From Ptiloglossa arizonensis (lineage: Eukaryota > Arthropoda > Insecta > Hymenoptera > Colletidae): a stretch of 64,000 nucleotides of DNA. This document shows, in pieces, positions 1-14,133 of the stretch. The stretch spans positions 310,001 through 374,000 of the forward strand of contig NW_027478775.1 in assembly GCF_051014685.1 (NCBI RefSeq). The letters run 5' to 3'. The notes beneath the pieces are model-generated. The model searched no databases, was not told where the DNA came from, and saw only the letters and a program-made list of their open reading frames with translations. The position numbers and the translations under genes are program-made. Position 1 is the first letter of the stretch. Every line of letters begins with the position of its first letter.

Positions 1-775
1 ATACGTTATGCGTTGTACGTTATACGTTATACGTTATACGTTATACGTTATTCGTTATACGTTATACGTTATACATTACATGTTTTACGTTACACGTTAT
101 ACGTTATACGTTATACGTTATACCTTATACGTTATACGTTATACGTTACACGTTATACGTTATACGTCATACGTTATACGTCATTCGTAATACGTTATAC
201 GTGATACGTTATACGTTGTACGTTATACGTTATACGTTATACGTTATACGTTATACGTTATACGTTATACGTTATACGTTATACGTTATACGTTATACGT
301 TATACGTTATACGTTATACGTTATACGTTATACGTTATACGTTATACGTTATACGTTATACGTTATACGTTATACGTTATACGTTATACGTTGTACGTTG
401 TACGTTGTACGTTGTACGTTGTACGTTATACGTTATACGTTATACGTTATACGTTATACGTTATACGTTATACGTTATACGTTATACGTTATACGTTATA
501 CGTTATACGTTATACGTTATACGTTATACGTTGTACGTTATACGTTGTACGTTATACGTTATACGTTATTCGTTATACGTTATACGTTATACATTACATG
601 TTATACGTTATACGTTATACGTTATACGTTATACGTTATACGTTATACGTTATACTTTATACGTTATACGTTATACGTTATACGTTATGCGTTATACGTT
701 ATACGTTATACGTTACACGTTATACGTTATACGTTATACGATATACGTTATACGTTATGCGTTGTACGTTATACG
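1..775. repeat. B1-dialect segment left of the A domain; copy of about 15,506-16,280
   Basis: The order of variant units here matches the segment near 15.5-16.3 kb. Shared landmarks are ACATTACATG followed by TTTTACG (73-82 onward), a TTATACC unit near 130, a TCATACG/TCATTCG/TAATACG/TGATACG group (about 165-205), a run of TTGTACG units (391-425) and a second ACATTACATG at 591-600. The shift is 15,505 at the left and 15,512 after the TTGTACG run, both multiples of seven. A few single-base differences separate the copies, for example TTACACG near 145. The match stops near 775, where dialect A begins. The left end runs off the window. Confidence 0.85.
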
Positions 776-1130
776 TTATACGTTATACGTTATACGTTAT
801 TCGTTATACGTTATACGTTACACGTTATACGTTATACGTTATACGTTATACGTTATACGTTATACGTTATACGTTATACCTTATACGTTATACGTTATAC
901 GTTATACGTTATACGTTATACGTTATACGTTATACGTTATACGTTATACGTTATACGTTATACGTTATACGTTATACGTTATACGTTATACGTTATACGT
1001 TACCTGTTATACGTTATACGTTATACGTTATAAGTTATACGTTATACGTTATACGTTATACGTTATACGTTATACGTTATACGGTATACGTTATACGTTA
1101 TACGTTATACGTTATACGTTATACGTTATA

Positions 1131-2614
1131 CGGTATACGTTATGCGTTATACGTTAAACGTTATACGTTATACGTTATACGTGATACGTTATACGCTATA
1201 CGTTATACGTTGTACGTTATGCGTTATACGTTATGCATTATACGCTATACGTTATACGTTATGCGTTGTACGTTATACGTTATACGTTATACGTTATACG
1301 TTACTCGTTACACGTAATATGTAATACGTTTTACGTTATAAGTTATACGTTATACGTTATACGTTATACGTTATACGTTATACGTTATACGTTATACGTT
1401 ATACGTTATACGTTATACGTTATACGTTATACGTTATACGTTATACGTTATACGTTATACGTTATACGTTATACGTTGTACGTTATACGTTATATGTAGT
1501 ATGTAATACGTTATACGTTATACGTTAAACGTTAGACGTTATACGTTATACGTTAAACGTTATACGTTATACGTTATACGTTATACGATATACGTTATAC
1601 GTTATACGTTGTACGTTATACGTTATACGTTATACGTTATACGTTATACGTTATACGTTATACGTTATACGTAATACGTTATACGTTATACGTTATACGT
1701 TATACGTTATACGTTATACGTTATACGTTATACGTTATACGTTAAACGTTATACGTTATACGTTATACGTTATACGATATACGTTATACGTTATACGTTG
1801 TACGTTATACGTTATACGTTATACGTTATACGTTATACGTTATACGTTATACGTTAAACGTTATACGTTACACGTTATGCGTTATACGTTATACGTTATA
1901 CGTTATGCGTTATACGTTATACGTTATACGTTATACGTTATACATTATACGTTATGCGTTATACGCTATACGTTATGCGTTATAGGTCATACCTTATACG
2001 TGATACGTCATACGTTATACGTTATACGGTATACGTTATACGTTATACGTTATACGTTATAGGTTGTACGTTATACGTTATATGTAATATGTAATATGTT
2101 ATACGTTATACGCTATACGTTATACGTTACACGTTGTACGTTATACGTTATGCGTTATACGTTATGCGTTATACGTTATACGTTATACGTTATACGTTAT
2201 ACGTTATACGTTATACGTTATACGTTATACGTTATACGTTATACGTTATACGTTGTACGTTATACGTTATATGTAGTATGTAATACGTTATACGTTATAC
2301 GTTAAACGTTAGACGTTATACGTTATACGTTAAACGTTATACGTTATACGTTATACGTTATACGATATACGTTATACGTTATACGTTGTACGTTATACGT
2401 TATACGTTATACGTTATACGTTATACGTTATACGTTATACGTTATACGTAATACGTTATACGTTATACGTTATACGTTATACGTTATACGTTATACGTTA
2501 TACGTTATACGTTATACGTTAAACGTTATACGTTATACGTTATACGTTATACGATATACGTTATACGTTATACGTTGTACGTTATACGTTATACGTTATA
2601 CGTTATACGTTATA
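1131..2614. repeat. Higher-order repeat, 1,484-bp tandem duplication, copy 1
   Basis: Variant order from the GGTATACG landmark at 1131 is reproduced 1,484 bases (212 units) later. Matching points include the ATGCG start at 1142/2626, TATGTAGTATG at about 1494/2978 and TTATAGG-TCATACC at 1985/3469. Copy 1 contains its own nested repeat: 1,476-1,837 recurs at 2,253-2,614 with a shift of 777 bases (111 units), seen at GTAGT 1496/2273 and CGATAT 1775/2552. The second copy begins exactly where this one ends, so the duplication is tandem. Confidence 0.88.
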
Positions 2615-3718
2615 CGGTATACGTTATGCGTTATACGTTAAACGTTATACGTTATACGTTATACGTGATACGTTATACGCTATACGTTATACGTTGTACG
2701 TTATGCGTTATACGTTATGCATTATACGCTATACGTTATACGTTATGCGTTGTACGTTATACGTTATACGTTATACGTTATACGTTACTCGTTACACGTA
2801 ATATGTAATACGTTTTACGTTATAAGTTATACGTTATACGTTATACGTTATACGTTATACGTTATACGTTATACGTTATACGTTATACGTTATACGTTAT
2901 ACGTTATACGTTATACGTTATACGTTATACGTTATACGTTATACGTTATACGTTATACGTTGTACGTTATACGTTATATGTAGTATGTAATACGTTATAC
3001 GTTATACGTTAAACGTTAGACGTTATACGTTATACGTTAAACGTTATACGTTATACGTTATACGTTATACGATATACGTTATACGTTATACGTTGTACGT
3101 TATACGTTATACGTTATACGTTATACGTTATACGTTATACGTTATACGTTATACGTAATACGTTATACGTTATACGTTATACGTTATACGTTATACGTTA
3201 TACGTTATACGTTATACGTTATACGTTAAACGTTATACGTTATACGTTATACGTTATACGATATACGTTATACGTTATACGTTGTACGTTATACGTTATA
3301 CGTTATACGTTATACGTTATACGTTATACGTTATACGTTAAACGTTATACGTTACACGTTATGCGTTATACGTTATACGTTATACGTTATGCGTTATACG
3401 TTATACGTTATACGTTATACGTTATACATTATACGTTATGCGTTATACGCTATACGTTATGCGTTATAGGTCATACCTTATACGTGATACGTCATACGTT
3501 ATACGTTATACGGTATACGTTATACGTTATACGTTATACGTTATAGGTTGTACGTTATACGTTATATGTAATATGTAATATGTTATACGTTATACGCTAT
3601 ACGTTATACGTTACACGTTGTACGTTATACGTTATGCGTTATACGTTATGCGTTATACGTTATACGTTATACGTTATACGTTATACGTTATACGTTATAC
3701 GTTATACGTTATACGTTA
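2615..3718. repeat. Higher-order repeat, 1,484-bp tandem duplication, copy 2 (shorter)
   Basis: This copy follows copy 1 unit for unit up to about 3,717. There a TTATTCG unit starts a different variant order that lacks the second TAGTATG group found at 2,273 in copy 1. It is therefore about 380 bases shorter than copy 1, either because the duplication ended there or because a later exchange replaced its tail. Confidence 0.85.
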
Positions 3719-3960
3719 TTCGTTATACGTTATACGTAATACGTTATACGTTATACGTTATACGTTATACGTTATACGTTATACGTTATACGTTAAACGT
3801 TATACGTTAAACGTTATACGTTATACGTTATACGTTATACGATATACGTTATACGTTATACGTTATACGTTAGACGTTATAGGTTATACGTAATACGTAA
3901 TACGTTTTACGTTATACGTTATACGTTACACGTTATACGTTATACGTTATACGTTATAAG
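3719..3960. repeat. Heptamer array between two duplicated blocks
   Basis: Variant-rich dialect A sequence with repeated TTAAACG units, a CGATATACG junction, TTAGACG, TTATAGG, two TAATACG units in a row and TTTTACG, ending in a TTATAAG unit at 3,954-3,960. Similar groups recur further right (for example around 5,730-5,770 and 9,480-9,510), but I could not assign this stretch to a single parent block. Confidence 0.65.
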
Positions 3961-6900
3961 TTATACGTTATACGTTATACGGTATACGTTATACGTTATA
4001 CGTTGGACGTTACAGGTTAAACGTAATACGTTATACGTTATACGTTGTGCGTTATACGTTATACGTTATACGTTATACGTTAGACGTTATAGGTTATTCG
4101 TAATACGTAATACGTTTTACGTTATACGTTATACGTTACACGTTATACCTTATACGTTATACGTTAAAAGTTATACGTTATACGTTATACGTTATACGTT
4201 ATACGTTGTACGTTATACGTTATATGTAATATGTAATACGTTATACGTTATACGCTATACGTTATACGTTACACGTTATACGTTATACGTTATGCGTTAT
4301 ACGTTATACGTTATACGTTATACGTTATACGTTATACGTTATACTTTATACGTTATACGTTATACGTTATACGTTGTACGTTATACGTTATACGTTATAC
4401 GTTATACGTTATACGTTATACGTTATACGTTATACTTTATACGTTATACGTTATACGTTATACGTTATACGTTATACCTTATACGTTATACGTTATACGT
4501 TATACGTTATACGTTATACGTTATACGTTATACGTTATACGTTATACGTTATACGTTATACGTTATACGTTATACGTTATACGTTATACGTTATACGTTA
4601 TACGTTATACGTTATACGTTATACGTTATACGTTATACGTTATACGTTATACGTTATACGTTATACGTTATACGTTATACGTTATACGTTATACGTTATA
4701 CGTTATACGTTATACGTTATACGTTATACGTTATACGTTATACGTTATACGTTATACGTTATACGTTATACGTTATACGTTATACGTTATACGTTATACG
4801 TTATACGTTATACGTTATACGTTATACGTTATACGTTATACGTTATACGTTATACGTTATACGTTATACGTTATACGTTATACGTTATACGTTATACGTT
4901 ATAGGTCATACCTTATACGTGATATGTCATACGTTAGACGTTATGCGTTATACGTTATACGATATACGTTATACGTTATACGTTATACGTTATACGTTAT
5001 ACGTTATACGTTATACGTTATACGTTATACGTTATACGTTATACGTTATACGTTATAGGTCATACCTTATACGTAATATGTCATATGTTAGACGTTATGC
5101 CTTATACGTTATACGTTATACGTTATACGTTATACGTCACACGTTATACGTTATACGTTATACGTTATACGTTATACGTTATACGTTATACGTTATACGT
5201 TATACGTTATACGTTATACGTTATACGTTATACGTTATACGTTATACGTTATACGTTATACGTTATACGTTATACGTTATATGTTATACGTTATACGTTA
5301 TGCGTTATACGCTATACGTTATGCGTTATAGGTCATACCTTATACGTGATACGTCATACGTTATACGTTATACGTGATACGTTATACGTTATACGTTATA
5401 CGTTATAGGTTGTACGTTATACGTTATATGTAATATGTAATATGTTATACGTTATACGCTATACGTTATACGTTACACGTTGTACGTTATACGTTATGCG
5501 TTATACGTTATGCGTTATACGTTATACGTTATACGTTATACGTTTTACGTTATACGTTATACGTTATACGTTATTCGTTATACGTTATACGTAATACGTT
5601 ATACGTTATACGTTATACGTTATACGTTATATGTTATACGTTAAACGTTATACGTTATACGTTATACGTTATACGATATACGTTATACGTTATACGTTAT
5701 ACGATATACGTTATACGTTATACGTTATACGTTAGACGTTATAGGTTATACGTAATACGTAATACGTTTTACGTTATACTTTATACGTTACACGTTATAC
5801 GTTATACGTTATACGTTATAAGTTATACGTTATACGATATACGTTATTCGTTATACGTTATACGTAATACGTTATACGTTATACGTTATACGTTATACGT
5901 TATACGTTATACGTTATACGTTATACGTTATACGTTATACGTTATGCGTTATACGCTATACGTTATGCGTTATAGGTCATACCTTATACGTGATACGTCA
6001 TACGTTATACGTTATACGTGATACGTTATACGTTATACGTTATACGTTATAGGTTGTACGTTATACGTTATATGTAATATGTAATATGTTATACGTTATA
6101 CGCTATACGTTATACGTTACACGTTGTACGTTATACGTTATGCGTTATACGTTATGCGTTATACGTTATACGTTATACGTTATACGTTATGCGTTATACG
6201 TTATACGTTATACGTTATACGTTATACGTTAGACGTTATAGGTTATACGTAATACGTAATACGTTTAACGTTATACGTTATACGTTATACGTTATGCATT
6301 ATACGTTATACGTTATACGTTATACGTTATACGTTTGACGTTATACGTTATACGGTATACGTTATGCCTTATACGTTATACGTTAAACGTTATACGTTAT
6401 ACGTTATACGTTATACGATATACGTTATACGTTATACGTTGTACGTTATACGTTATACGTTATACGTTATACGTTATAAGTTATACGTTATACGATATAC
6501 GTTATTCGTTATACGTTATACGTAATACGTTATACGTTATACGTTATACGTTATACGTTATATGTTATACGTTAAACGTTATACGTTATACGTTATACGT
6601 TATACGTTATACGTTATACGTTATACGTTATACGTTAAACGTTATACGTTATACGTTATGCGTTATACGTTATACGTTATACGTTATGCGTTATACGTTA
6701 TACGTTATACGTTATACGTTATACGTTATACGTTATACGTTATACGTTATACGTTATACGTTATACGTTATACGTTATACGTTATGCATTATACGTTATA
6801 CGTTATACGTTGTACGTTATACGTTATATGTAATATGTAATACGTTATACGTTATACGTTAAACGTTAGACGTTATACGTTATACGTTGTACGTTATACT

Positions 6901-7537
6901 TTATATGTAATGTGTAATACGTTATACGTTATACGCTATACGTTATACGTTACACGTTATACGTTATGCGTTATGCATTATACGTTATGCGTTATACGTT
7001 ATACGTTATACGTAATACGTTATACGTTATACGTTATACGTTATACGTTGTACGTTATACGTTATATGTAATATGTAATACGTTATACGTTATACGCTAT
7101 ACGTTATACGTTACACGTTATACGTTATACGTTATGCGTTATACGTTATGCGTTATACGTTATACGTTATACGTTATACGTTAAACGTTATACGTTATAC
7201 GTTATGCGTTATACGTTATACGTTATACGTTATACGTTATACGTTAAACGTTATACGTTATACGTTATACGTTATACGATATACGTTATACGTTATACGT
7301 TGTACGTTATACGTTATACGTTATACGTTATACGATATACGTTATACGTTATACGTTGTACGTTATACGTTATACGTTATACGTTATACGTTATACGTTA
7401 TACGTTATACGTTATACGTTAAACGTTATACGTTATATGTAATATGTAATACGTTATACGTTATACGCTATACGCTATACGTTATACGTTACACGTTATA
7501 CGTTATACGTTATGCGTTATACGTTATGCGTTATACG
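3961..7537. repeat. Higher-order repeat, 3.6/3.7-kb tandem duplication, copy 1
   Basis: Variant order is shared with 7,538-11,282. The shift is 3,577 bases (511 units) on the left, seen at GGTATACG 3981/7558, ATGCG 4292/7869 and TTATACC 4476/8053. It becomes 3,745 bases (535 units) to the right of a pure array, seen at TTATAGG 4904/8649, 5058/8803, 5331/9076 and 5975/9720. The junction between copies falls in a pure run (7,531-7,557), so the exact breakpoint cannot be placed within it. Confidence 0.9.
4481..4903 (+). repeat. Variant-free run of TTATACG, about 60 units
   Basis: There are 423 bases without a variant unit, between a TTATACC unit and a TTATAGG-TCATACC module. It occupies the same place as the longer run at 8,058-8,648 in the second copy of the surrounding block. 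Confidence 0.93.
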
Positions 7538-10500
7538 TTATACGTTATACGTTATACGGTATACGTTATACGTTATACGTTGGACGTTACAGGTTAAACG
7601 TAATACGTTATACGTTATACGTTGTGCGTTATACGTTATACGTTATACGTTATACGTTAGACGTTATAGGTTATTCGTAATACGTAATACGTTTTACGTT
7701 ATACGTTATACGTTACACGTTATACCTTATACGTTATACGTTAAAAGTTATACGTTATACGTTATACGTTATACGTTATACGTTGTACGTTATACGTTAT
7801 ATGTAATATGTAATACGTTATACGTTATACGCTATACGTTATACGTTACACGTTATACGTTATACGTTATGCGTTATACGTTATACGTTATACGTTATAC
7901 GTTATACGTTATACGTTATACTTTATACGTTATACGTTATACGTTATACGTTGTACGTTATACGTTATACGTTATACGTTATACGTTATACGTTATACGT
8001 TATACGTTATACTTTATACGTTATACGTTATACGTTATACGTTATACGTTATACCTTATACGTTATACGTTATACGTTATACGTTATACGTTATACGTTA
8101 TACGTTATACGTTATACGTTATACGTTATACGTTATACGTTATACGTTATACGTTATACGTTATACGTTATACGTTATACGTTATACGTTATACGTTATA
8201 CGTTATACGTTATACGTTATACGTTATACGTTATACGTTATACGTTATACGTTATACGTTATACGTTATACGTTATACGTTATACGTTATACGTTATACG
8301 TTATACGTTATACGTTATACGTTATACGTTATACGTTATACGTTATACGTTATACGTTATACGTTATACGTTATACGTTATACGTTATACGTTATACGTT
8401 ATACGTTATACGTTATACGTTATACGTTATACGTTATACGTTATACGTTATACGTTATACGTTATACGTTATACGTTATACGTTATACGTTATACGTTAT
8501 ACGTTATACGTTATACGTTATACGTTATACGTTATACGTTATACGTTATACGTTATACGTTATACGTTATACGTTATACGTTATACGTTATACGTTATAC
8601 GTTATACGTTATACGTTATACGTTATACGTTATACGTTATACGTTATAGGTCATACCTTATACGTGATATGTCATACGTTAGACGTTATGCGTTATACGT
8701 TATACGATATACGTTATACGTTATACGTTATACGTTATACGTTATACGTTATACGTTATACGTTATACGTTATACGTTATACGTTATACGTTATACGTTA
8801 TAGGTCATACCTTATACGTAATATGTCATATGTTAGACGTTATGCCTTATACGTTATACGTTATACGTTATACGTTATACGTCACACGTTATACGTTATA
8901 CGTTATACGTTATACGTTATACGTTATACGTTATACGTTATACGTTATACGTTATACGTTATACGTTATACGTTATACGTTATACGTTATACGTTATACG
9001 TTATACGTTATACGTTATACGTTATATGTTATACGTTATACGTTATGCGTTATACGCTATACGTTATGCGTTATAGGTCATACCTTATACGTGATACGTC
9101 ATACGTTATACGTTATACGTGATACGTTATACGTTATACGTTATACGTTATAGGTTGTACGTTATACGTTATATGTAATATGTAATATGTTATACGTTAT
9201 ACGCTATACGTTATACGTTACACGTTGTACGTTATACGTTATGCGTTATACGTTATGCGTTATACGTTATACGTTATACGTTATACGTTTTACGTTATAC
9301 GTTATACGTTATACGTTATTCGTTATACGTTATACGTAATACGTTATACGTTATACGTTATACGTTATACGTTATATGTTATACGTTAAACGTTATACGT
9401 TATACGTTATACGTTATACGATATACGTTATACGTTATACGTTATACGATATACGTTATACGTTATACGTTATACGTTAGACGTTATAGGTTATACGTAA
9501 TACGTAATACGTTTTACGTTATACTTTATACGTTACACGTTATACGTTATACGTTATACGTTATAAGTTATACGTTATACGATATACGTTATTCGTTATA
9601 CGTTATACGTAATACGTTATACGTTATACGTTATACGTTATACGTTATACGTTATACGTTATACGTTATACGTTATACGTTATACGTTATGCGTTATACG
9701 CTATACGTTATGCGTTATAGGTCATACCTTATACGTGATACGTCATACGTTATACGTTATACGTGATACGTTATACGTTATACGTTATACGTTATAGGTT
9801 GTACGTTATACGTTATATGTAATATGTAATATGTTATACGTTATACGCTATACGTTATACGTTACACGTTGTACGTTATACGTTATGCGTTATACGTTAT
9901 GCGTTATACGTTATACGTTATACGTTATACGTTATGCGTTATACGTTATACGTTATACGTTATACGTTATACGTTAGACGTTATAGGTTATACGTAATAC
10001 GTAATACGTTTAACGTTATACGTTATACGTTATACGTTATGCATTATACGTTATACGTTATACGTTATACGTTATACGTTTGACGTTATACGTTATACGG
10101 TATACGTTATGCCTTATACGTTATACGTTAAACGTTATACGTTATACGTTATACGTTATACGATATACGTTATACGTTATACGTTGTACGTTATACGTTA
10201 TACGTTATACGTTATACGTTATAAGTTATACGTTATACGATATACGTTATTCGTTATACGTTATACGTAATACGTTATACGTTATACGTTATACGTTATA
10301 CGTTATATGTTATACGTTAAACGTTATACGTTATACGTTATACGTTATACGTTATACGTTATACGTTATACGTTATACGTTAAACGTTATACGTTATACG
10401 TTATGCGTTATACGTTATACGTTATACGTTATGCGTTATACGTTATACGTTATACGTTATACGTTATACGTTATACGTTATACGTTATACGTTATACGTT

Positions 10501-11282
10501 ATACGTTATACGTTATACGTTATACGTTATGCATTATACGTTATACGTTATACGTTGTACGTTATACGTTATATGTAATATGTAATACGTTATACGTTAT
10601 ACGTTAAACGTTAGACGTTATACGTTATACGTTGTACGTTATACTTTATATGTAATGTGTAATACGTTATACGTTATACGCTATACGTTATACGTTACAC
10701 GTTATACGTTATGCGTTATGCATTATACGTTATGCGTTATACGTTATACGTTATACGTAATACGTTATACGTTATACGTTATACGTTATACGTTGTACGT
10801 TATACGTTATATGTAATATGTAATACGTTATACGTTATACGCTATACGTTATACGTTACACGTTATACGTTATACGTTATGCGTTATACGTTATGCGTTA
10901 TACGTTATACGTTATACGTTATACGTTAAACGTTATACGTTATACGTTATGCGTTATACGTTATACGTTATACGTTATACGTTATACGTTAAACGTTATA
11001 CGTTATACGTTATACGTTATACGATATACGTTATACGTTATACGTTGTACGTTATACGTTATACGTTATACGTTATACGATATACGTTATACGTTATACG
11101 TTGTACGTTATACGTTATACGTTATACGTTATACGTTATACGTTATACGTTATACGTTATACGTTAAACGTTATACGTTATATGTAATATGTAATACGTT
11201 ATACGTTATACGCTATACGCTATACGTTATACGTTACACGTTATACGTTATACGTTATGCGTTATACGTTATGCGTTATACG
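7538..11282. repeat. Higher-order repeat, 3.6/3.7-kb tandem duplication, copy 2
   Basis: Second copy of the block at 3,961-7,537. It is longer by 168 bases (24 units), and the whole length difference lies in the pure run at 8,058-8,648. To the right of that run the copies keep a constant shift of 3,745 bases down to about 11,282, where copy 2 continues into a TTAAACG unit while copy 1 had run into GGTATACG. Confidence 0.9.
8058..8648 (+). repeat. Longest variant-free run, about 84 units
   Basis: There are 591 bases of exact TTATACG with no variant, the longest perfect run I found in the window. Its flanks equal those of the 423-base run at 4,481-4,903, so it differs from its paralogue only in unit number, by 24. 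Confidence 0.93.
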
Positions 11283-13807
11283 TTATACGTTATACGTTAT
11301 ACGTTAAACGTTATACGTTATACGTTATGCGTTATACGTTATACGTTATACGTTATACGTTATACGTTAAACGTTATACGTTATACGTTATACGTTATAC
11401 GTTGTACGTTATACGTTATACGTTATACGTTATACGTTATACGTTATACGTTATACGTTATACGTTATACGTTATACGTTATACGTTATACGTTATACGT
11501 TATACGTTATTCGTTATACGTTATACGTAATACGTTATACGTTATACGTTATACGTTATACGTTATGCGTTATACGCTATACGTTATGCGTTATAGGTCA
11601 TACCTTATACGTGATACGTCATACGTTATACGTTATACGTGATACGTTATACGTTATACGTTATACGTTATAGGTTGTACGTTATACGTTATATGTAATA
11701 TGTAGTATGTTATACGTTATACGCTATACGTTATACGCTACACGTTGTACGTTATACGTTATGCGTTATACGTTATGCGTTATACGTTATACGTTATACG
11801 TTATACGTTATACGTTATACGTTATACGTTATACGTTATTCGTTATACGTTATACGTAATACGTTATACGTTATACGTTATACGTTATACGTTATACGTT
11901 ATACGTTATACGTTATACATTATACGTTATACGTTATACGTTATACGTTATACGTTGTACGTTATACGTTATATGTAATATGTAATACGTTATACGTTAT
12001 ACGTTAAACGTTGTACGTTATACGTTATACGTTATACGTTATTCGTTATACGTTATACGTAATACGTTATACGTTATACGTTATACGTTATACGTTATAC
12101 GTTATACGTTATACGTTATACGTTATACGTTATACGTTATACGTTATACATTATACGTTATACGTTATACGTTATACGTTATACGTTGTACGTTATACGT
12201 TATATGTAATATGTAATACGTTATACGTTATACGTTAAACGTTGTACGTTATACGTTATACGTTATACGTTATACGTTATACGTTATACGTTAAACGTTA
12301 TACGTTATACGTAATACGTTATACGTTATACGTTATACGTTATACGTTGTACGTTATACTTTATATGTAATATGTAATACGTTATACGTTATACGCTATA
12401 CGTTATACGTTACACGTTATACGTTATGCGTTATGCATTATACGTTATGCGTTATACGTTATACGTTATACGTAATACGTTATACGTTATACGTTATACG
12501 TTACACGTTGTACGTTATACGTTATATGTAATATGTAATACGTTATACGTTATACGCTATACGTTATACGTTACACGTTATACGTTATACGTCATGCGTT
12601 ATACGTTATGCGTTATACGTTATACGTTATACGTTATACGTTAAACGTTATACGTTATACGTTATGCGTTATACGTTATACGTTATACGTTATACGTTAT
12701 ACGTTAAACGTTATACGTTATACGTTATACGTTATACGATATACGTTATACGTTATACGTTGTACGTTATACGTTATACGTTATACGTTATACGTTATAC
12801 GTTATACGTTATACGTTAAACGTTATACGTTATACGTAATACGTTATACGTTATACGTTATACGTTATACGTTGTACGTTATACGTTAAACGTTAGACGT
12901 TATATGTTATACGTTATACGTTGTACGTTATACGTTATATGTAATATGTAATACGTTATACGTTATACGTTATACGTTATACGTTGTACGTTATACGTTA
13001 TACGTTATACGTTATTCGTTATACGTTATACGTAATACGTTATACGTTATACGTTATACGTTATACGTTATACGTTATACGTTAAACGTTATACGTTATA
13101 CGTAATACGTTATACGTTATACGTTATACGTTATACGTTGTACGTTATACGTTAAACGTAAGACGTTATATGTTATACGTTATACGATATACGTTACTCG
13201 TTATACGTTATACGTAATACGTTATACGTTATACGTTATACGTTATACGTTATACGTTATACGTTATACGTTATACGTTAAACGTTATACGTTATACGTT
13301 ATACGTTATACGATATACGTTATACGTTATACGTTGTACGTTATACGTTATACGTTATACGTTATACGTTATACGTTATACGTTATACGTTATACGTTAT
13401 ACGTTATACGTTATACGTTATACGTTATACGTTATACGTTATACGTTATACGTTATTCGTTATACGTTATACGTAATACGTTATACGTTATACGTTATAC
13501 GTTATACGTTATGCGTTATACGCTATACGTTATGCGTTATAGGTCATACCTTATACGTGATACGTCATACGTTATACGTTATACGTGATACGTTATACGT
13601 TATACGTTATACGTTATAGGTTGTACGTTATACGTTATATGTAATATGTAATATGTTATACGTTATACGTTATACGTTATACGATATACGTTATACGTTA
13701 TACGTTATACGTTATACGTTATACGTTATACGTTATACGTTATACGTTATTAGTTATACGTTATACGTTAGACGTTATACGTCATAGGTTATACGTTATA
13801 CGTTATG
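11283..13807. repeat. Partial third and later copies of dialect A blocks
   Basis: This is a mosaic of pieces of the preceding block. Positions 12,426-12,644 repeat 10,711-10,929 with a shift of 1,715 bases. The module around 13,542 repeats the one around 11,596 with a shift of 1,946 bases, including its leading TTATTCG/TAATACG units and trailing TGATACG/TCATACG units. TTATATG-TAATATG groups recur every few hundred bases. Toward the right edge are TTATTAG (near 13,750), TTAGACG and TCATAGG, which I did not see elsewhere in that order. Confidence 0.75.
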
Positions 13808-14133
13808 CGTTATACGTTATACGTTATACGTTATACGTTATACGTTATACGTTATACGTTATACGTTATACGTTATACGTTATACGTTATACGTTATACG
13901 TTATACGTTATACGTTATACGTTATACGTTATACGTTATACGTTATACGTTATACGTTATACGTTATACGTTATACGTTATACGTTATACGTTATACGTT
14001 ATACGTTATACGTTATACGTTATACGTTATACGTTATACGTTATACGTTATACGTTATACGTTATACGTTATACGTTATACGTTATACGTTATACGTTAT
14101 ACGTTATACGTTATACGTTATACGTTATACGTT
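13808..14133 (+). repeat. Variant-free run at the A/B1 boundary, about 46 units
   Basis: About 326 bases of exact units separate the last dialect A variants from the first dialect B1 module (TTATTCG at 14,132 onward, then ACATTACATG at 14,157-14,166). A pure run at the join of two dialects fits a site of amplification or unequal exchange. Confidence 0.85.

Larger units (their letters stand above)
776..14133. repeat. Dialect A domain of the heptamer array
   Basis: This domain is marked by variant groups not seen elsewhere in the window. One is TTATATG next to TAATATG or TAGTATG. The other is TTATAGG-TCATACC, usually followed by a TGATACG or TAATACG unit, with GG at 1985, 3469, 4904, 5058, 5331, 5975, 8649, 8803, 9076, 9720, 11596 and 13542. 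All twelve positions have the same remainder modulo seven. The ACATTACATG and TTATAGG-TGTTACG groups of the flanking dialects are absent. Internally the domain is built of tandem duplications listed separately. The left boundary is approximate (770-830), and the right boundary is set at the first TTATTCG/ACATTACATG module after 14,133. Confidence 0.8.

Noticed and set aside
591..600. ACATTACATG as an insertion-element end or target-site duplication
   Set aside because: It stays in phase with the 7-base units (two variant units, TTATACA and TTACATG), with no unique sequence between copies, so it is a variant group and not an element boundary.
6331..6337. Possible indel at TTTGACG and similar odd units (TTATTAG near 13,750; TTAATTG near 58,235; CGATGTACG near 18,843)
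   Set aside because: Counting shows each is still seven bases long with two substitutions; phase is unchanged on both sides.
13741..14133. Dialect A to B1 boundary as an insertion point of foreign DNA
   Set aside because: No non-repeat bases lie there. The change is only in variant units across a pure run, so amplification or exchange within the array is enough to explain it.
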